From Clostridia bacterium (lineage in GTDB: Bacteria > Bacillota > Peptococcia > DRI-13 > SV3-B141), in contig JAHDSB010000126.1 of the NCBI GenBank assembly GCA_018433015.1, forward strand, positions 1-46,388: DNA of 46,388 nt, read 5' to 3'. This document shows, in pieces, positions 43,293-46,388 of this stretch (within the stretch, counting starts at the first letter, position 1; each line of letters starts with the position of its first letter). The notes under the pieces are model-generated. The model had not been told where the DNA came from. It made no database searches and worked only from the letters and a program-made list of their open reading frames with translations. The translations under genes were made by a program, and so were the position numbers.

Positions 43293-44327
43293 ATGAGAGG
43301 AAAGCATATCAAGTGGTCTATAGTTTGTTTAATATTAGGATTATTGTCTGGTGTCTTGAGTTATGTATATATGCGACCCCAGTTACCTAAAGATATTTCC
43401 TTTCAAAAAGATAATAATATAGAGCCGGCTCTTGTAGAAGATGAAAAAGAAGTTCCCTTTCCTGGGTGGCAAGATAGGGAAAGAAAACGGCCTTTGGCTG
43501 TTATGATTGATAATGCACCGGGAGCTAGACCTCAGTCGGGTTTAGATAAAGCAGACCTTGTTGTGGAACTACCTGTAGAAGGAGGAGTAACCCGGTTTAT
43601 TGCCTTTATTAGTAGTGAAGATATAGAAATGCTGGGACCTATCCGCAGTGCCAGAACGGCTTTTGTAGATCTCGCTAAGGAGTTTAATGGTATCCTGGTC
43701 CATGCGGGAGGCTCAATGGATGCCTTAGAAGCCATTAAAAATTATAAACTAAATCATTTAGATGAGATTTTAGGCGGGTCCCAAGTATCCACGGCCTTTT
43801 GGCGTGTACCTGATCGTTCTAAGCCCCATAATTTGTATGCCAGTTCTGATAGCCTACGTAAAGCAAGTGAAAAAATGAAATATGATAACGAGACAGCCTC
43901 TAATTATTTTCCCTATCTACAGGAAGGTGAAACTGTAACAGGCAAAGAAACAAATGAAATAACGGTTTTTTACACTAATCGTACTTGTAAAGCTAGTTTT
44001 CTTTATGATCCCGAAAAGTTAGTATTTAAACGTTATACAGAGGAAGAGCCTCACTTAACGGAAGCAGGAAAAGAAATAACTGCTGCTAATGTTATTGTTC
44101 AATTTGTGCCATACTTATATTTAGATGGTGATGGACATATGCAGCTGATAATGCATGGTAAAGGGGATGCCCTAATATTTAGGGAAGGAAAAGTAACCAA
44201 AGGTTACTGGGAAAAAGACCCCGGTAAAGTGACAAAATATAAAGATAGTAATGGCAATACAATACCTTTAGTTCCTGGGCCTACATGGATACAAGTGGTC
44301 AAGAAAGGTACGCGTGTTGATTATTAA
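43293..44327 (+). CDS. DUF3048 domain-containing secreted/anchored protein (YerB-like)
   Basis: 344 residues. N-terminal signal anchor (about 8-26; no lipobox Cys seen at its end), then the DUF3048 domain with RPLAVMIDNAPGARPQSGLDKADLV, LPVEGGVTRFIAFI, GPIRSARTAF and VHAGGS, and the C-terminal part with VIVQFVPYLYLDGDG and PLVPGPTWIQVV. This is the normal order of the YerB family, of unknown molecular role. Its stop is 12 bases before the cdd start. Confidence 0.88.
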   Translation: MRGKHIKWSIVCLILGLLSGVLSYVYMRPQLPKDISFQKDNNIEPALVEDEKEVPFPGWQDRERKRPLAVMIDNAPGARPQSGLDKADLVVELPVEGGVTRFIAFISSEDIEMLGPIRSARTAFVDLAKEFNGILVHAGGSMDALEAIKNYKLNHLDEILGGSQVSTAFWRVPDRSKPHNLYASSDSLRKASEKMKYDNETASNYFPYLQEGETVTGKETNEITVFYTNRTCKASFLYDPEKLVFKRYTEEEPHLTEAGKEITAANVIVQFVPYLYLDGDGHMQLIMHGKGDALIFREGKVTKGYWEKDPGKVTKYKDSNGNTIPLVPGPTWIQVVKKGTRVDY

Positions 44328-44339
44328 GGGGTGTGTGTG

Positions 44340-44741
44340 TTGTATAAAGAGGAATTAATTAAAGCTGCCCAAGAAGCAAGGAAAAATGCTTATGTACCTT
44401 ATTCCAAATTTGCAGTGGGTGCAGCCCTCTTGGGAAATAATAATAAAATATATACAGGGTGTAACGTAGAAAATGCATCTTATGGATTAACTATCTGTGC
44501 CGAACGTGCAGCTATTTTTAAAGCGGTTTCGGAAGGTGTTACTTCTTTTAAAGCTTTGGCAATCGTAACAGACTTGGAAGTGCCTGCTTCACCTTGTGGT
44601 GCTTGTAGACAGGTTATAGGGGAGTTTTCTCCCGACTTAGAGATTATCATGGCTAATATGAAGGGAAATGTACACACAGTCAATTTAGCAGAACTTCTCC
44701 CCCTTAGTTTTTCGTTGCATAAGAATGATAAAGATAATTGA
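44340..44741 (+). CDS. cdd: Cytidine deaminase
   Basis: Deaminates cytidine and deoxycytidine to uridine forms in pyrimidine salvage. Small tetrameric type: AYVPYSKFAVGAALL, GCNVENASYGLTICAERAAI (first zinc Cys and catalytic Glu) and PCGACRQVIGEF (two zinc Cys). 133 residues from TTG 44340, spaced 8 bases from AAGGGG; the open frame begins at GTG 44331. Next to era, as in Bacillus. Confidence 0.96.
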   Translation: MYKEELIKAAQEARKNAYVPYSKFAVGAALLGNNNKIYTGCNVENASYGLTICAERAAIFKAVSEGVTSFKALAIVTDLEVPASPCGACRQVIGEFSPDLEIIMANMKGNVHTVNLAELLPLSFSLHKNDKDN

Positions 44742-44796
44742 TTATAATAATATTAAGATGTTAATTGAAACCACATGGTAGAAGGGGAGGATATTA

Positions 44797-45693
44797 TTGA
44801 ACGATAAATTTCGTTCTGGATTTATTTCTTTAATTGGACGACCCAATGCAGGAAAATCAACCTTAATGAACAAAGCTATTGGGAAAAAAATAGCTATAAC
44901 TTCTGATAAACCTCAGACAACTCGCAATAGAATATCCGGAGTTTTAACAGATGAAAATTCTCAAATTATTTTTCTTGATACTCCCGGTATCCACAAACCC
45001 CATCATAAACTAGGGGAACAAATGGTTAAAATAGCGTTAAACACCTTGAACGAAGTAGATGTGGTGTTTTATTTAATCGATGTCACTATGTCTTACGGGA
45101 GTGGAGAAGCTTATATTATTGAGAAATTAAAAAGCATTAAAACCCCTGTGTTTTTATTATTAAATAAAATAGATCTCTTGGAAAAGGCGGAAGTCTTACC
45201 CTTGATTGATTTCTACCGGCAAAAGATGGATTGGAAAGAGATTGTACCCCTCTCAGCTTTAAAGGGGGATAATATTGAGATGTTGCTTGATTTGGCTAGC
45301 AAATATTTACCTGAAGGGCCTCAATATTATCCTACCGACGCCATTACTGATCAGCCGGAGAGATTACTGATTGCTGAGTTAATACGGGAAAAGGTGTTAG
45401 AAAAAACTAGAGAAGAAGTGCCCCATTCAGTGGCGGTAGAAATAAATATCATGGAACATAGATCTGAAGAACTTTTATATATCGCTGCTACTATTTTTAC
45501 AGAACGCAGTTCTCAAAAGGGAATTCTTATTGGGAAAAAAGGGGACATGCTCAAACAGATAGGGATGAAAGCCCGCTGGGATATAGAGAAACTATTGGGA
45601 AATAAAGTATTCCTGGATTTATGGGTGAAAGTGAAGGCCGATTGGAGAAACAAAGATGGAATTTTACGTACTTTAGGTTACTTAGATAAGTAG
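44797..45693 (+). CDS. era: GTPase Era (16S rRNA/30S assembly)
   Basis: GTPase that binds the 3' end of 16S rRNA during 30S maturation. GRPNAGKST (G1), TTRNR (G2), DTPGIHKP (G3), NKIDLL (G4) and SALKGDN (G5), then a C-terminal KH domain with KGILIGKKGDMLKQIG. 298 residues. TTG start after GGGGAGG. recO, its frequent partner, does not follow; a YibE/F-like gene does, after 17 bases. Confidence 0.97.
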   Translation: MNDKFRSGFISLIGRPNAGKSTLMNKAIGKKIAITSDKPQTTRNRISGVLTDENSQIIFLDTPGIHKPHHKLGEQMVKIALNTLNEVDVVFYLIDVTMSYGSGEAYIIEKLKSIKTPVFLLLNKIDLLEKAEVLPLIDFYRQKMDWKEIVPLSALKGDNIEMLLDLASKYLPEGPQYYPTDAITDQPERLLIAELIREKVLEKTREEVPHSVAVEINIMEHRSEELLYIAATIFTERSSQKGILIGKKGDMLKQIGMKARWDIEKLLGNKVFLDLWVKVKADWRNKDGILRTLGYLDK

Positions 45694-45710
45694 ATAGTAA
45701 GGAGATGGGC

Positions 45711-46388
45711 ATGAAAAAGTATGCAAGTCTTATAATATGTCTTATTTTGTTATGTGCGGGTTATTTATATGGTAATACACTAGAATATAATAAGGCAGAT
45801 CCTACGGAGGTAATAACAAAGGGTATTGTTCTGAAAACTGAGGAAATAGTTTTGACAGAAGAAGAGCAGGAAATGTTTCCTAGCCAAAACATGCCCCATG
45901 ATGAACAATGGTTTGTACAGGTGAAAATAACGAAAGGTCCTTATAAAGGGCAGGAATATGAAACTGTACATTATTATGGTAACAATCCCGCCTATGATTT
46001 TATGGTTTATCCCGGAGATGAGGTTGTACTAAGCCTTGATATTAATGAAACGGGAAACTTGCAGAATGTCTTTATATCTGATATAGCGCGAGATAAATCT
46101 GTATTATACTTGTTCTTGCTTTTCATGGTATGTATAATGCTTGTGGGAGGATGGCAAGGCCTTAAAACTATTCTTTCCTTAGTGTTGACAGGTTGGGCAG
46201 TATGGGAAATCCTATTGCCTGCTATCTTAGGTGGAAAAGATCCTATTCTGATTACAGTAATACTCTGTGCAGGTATCTCTGTCATTACCTTGCTTTTAAT
46301 AACCGGATACACCCGTAAAACTTTTTCAGCCATTTGTGGAACAGTATTAGGAGTTGTGTTGGGAGGAGTCTTAGCCAAATATATCATT
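45711..46388 (+). CDS. YibE/F-like membrane protein (3' end outside window)
   Basis: Open from ATG 45711 (with AAGGAG upstream) to the last base, 226 codons, without a stop. N-terminal membrane/signal segment (about 5-22), an outside domain (about 25-120) with WFVQVKITKGPYKGQEYETVHY and a VYPGDEVVLSLDI segment, then membrane segments from about 130 (VLYLFLLFMVCIMLVGGWQGLKTILSL), which is the YibE/F family layout. Function unknown; transport has been suggested for the family. Truncated by the window edge, not by mutation as far as can be seen. Confidence 0.82.
   Translation, partial: MKKYASLIICLILLCAGYLYGNTLEYNKADPTEVITKGIVLKTEEIVLTEEEQEMFPSQNMPHDEQWFVQVKITKGPYKGQEYETVHYYGNNPAYDFMVYPGDEVVLSLDINETGNLQNVFISDIARDKSVLYLFLLFMVCIMLVGGWQGLKTILSLVLTGWAVWEILLPAILGGKDPILITVILCAGISVITLLLITGYTRKTFSAICGTVLGVVLGGVLAKYII

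Noticed and set aside
44715-44748. TTGCAT and TATAAT considered as an era promoter
   Set aside because: The spacer is 22 bases, too long for a SigA promoter.
46007-46387. Open frame on the minus strand at the window end
   Set aside because: The + strand frame from 45711 runs to the end with clear YibE/F-like membrane segments; the minus frame is its shadow.

Overview
The window is AT-rich chromosomal DNA from an endospore-forming, Gram-positive anaerobe of the Clostridia type. The support is the gene order and content: comEA-comEC, holA/rpsT, spoIIP, lepA-hemW-hrcA-grpE-dnaK-dnaJ-prmA-rsmE-mtaB, rpsU-yqeY, nfeD-floA, yqfC-yqfD-phoH-pgpH-ybeY and cdd-era. This is the long housekeeping/sporulation block known from Bacillus subtilis and most Clostridia. 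A sigma-54 regulator with a matching -24/-12 promoter, a cysteine desulfidase and an archaeal-like chaperonin point away from Bacillus. A genus cannot be fixed from the sequence alone. No tRNA, rRNA, CRISPR array, insertion sequence or prophage was seen, and no stretch over 300 bases lacks a gene.

Layout. 1-4582: 3' part of a eukaryotic-type hexokinase, a sigma-54 enhancer-binding regulator, and an L-cysteine desulfidase behind a textbook sigma-54 promoter. 4669-6180: NYN-domain protein and enoyl-CoA hydratase family protein. 6329-11693: DNA uptake (comEA, comEC), a D-Ala-D-Ala carboxypeptidase and holA, ending in a terminator shared with rpsT, which reads the other way. 12117-17521: small membrane protein, spoIIP, small unknown protein, murJ, lepA. 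17531-28254: hemW, then a CIRCE-controlled heat-shock operon hrcA - group III chaperonin - grpE - dnaK - dnaJ, followed by the modification genes prmA, rsmE and mtaB. 28284-33163: HIT protein, rpsU, yqeY, a reversed lytic transglycosylase, nfeD, floA and an unknown membrane protein. 33266-36482: an accessory insert of three genes (Cys-rich protein with a Thr-rich linker, glycosyltransferase, methyltransferase). 36589-46388: yqfC, yqfD, phoH, pgpH, ybeY, a CorC-like protein, a DUF3048 protein, cdd, era and the start of a YibE/F-like membrane protein cut by the window end.

Most notable is the chaperonin between hrcA and grpE. It has thermosome-like motifs, no groES beside it, and the perfect CIRCE operator upstream. 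Bacterial group III chaperonins in this position are already known (Carboxydothermus and relatives), so it is unusual rather than new. It raises the question of which chaperonin modulates HrcA here. Second is the accessory insert, which looks like a glycosylated spore or cell surface module; this is inferred from context and composition. Third is the sigma-54 cysteine-desulfidase control region, which has a possible extra RNA-level switch.

Many starts are TTG or GTG. I chose starts by Shine-Dalgarno position, so several differ from the longest open frame.
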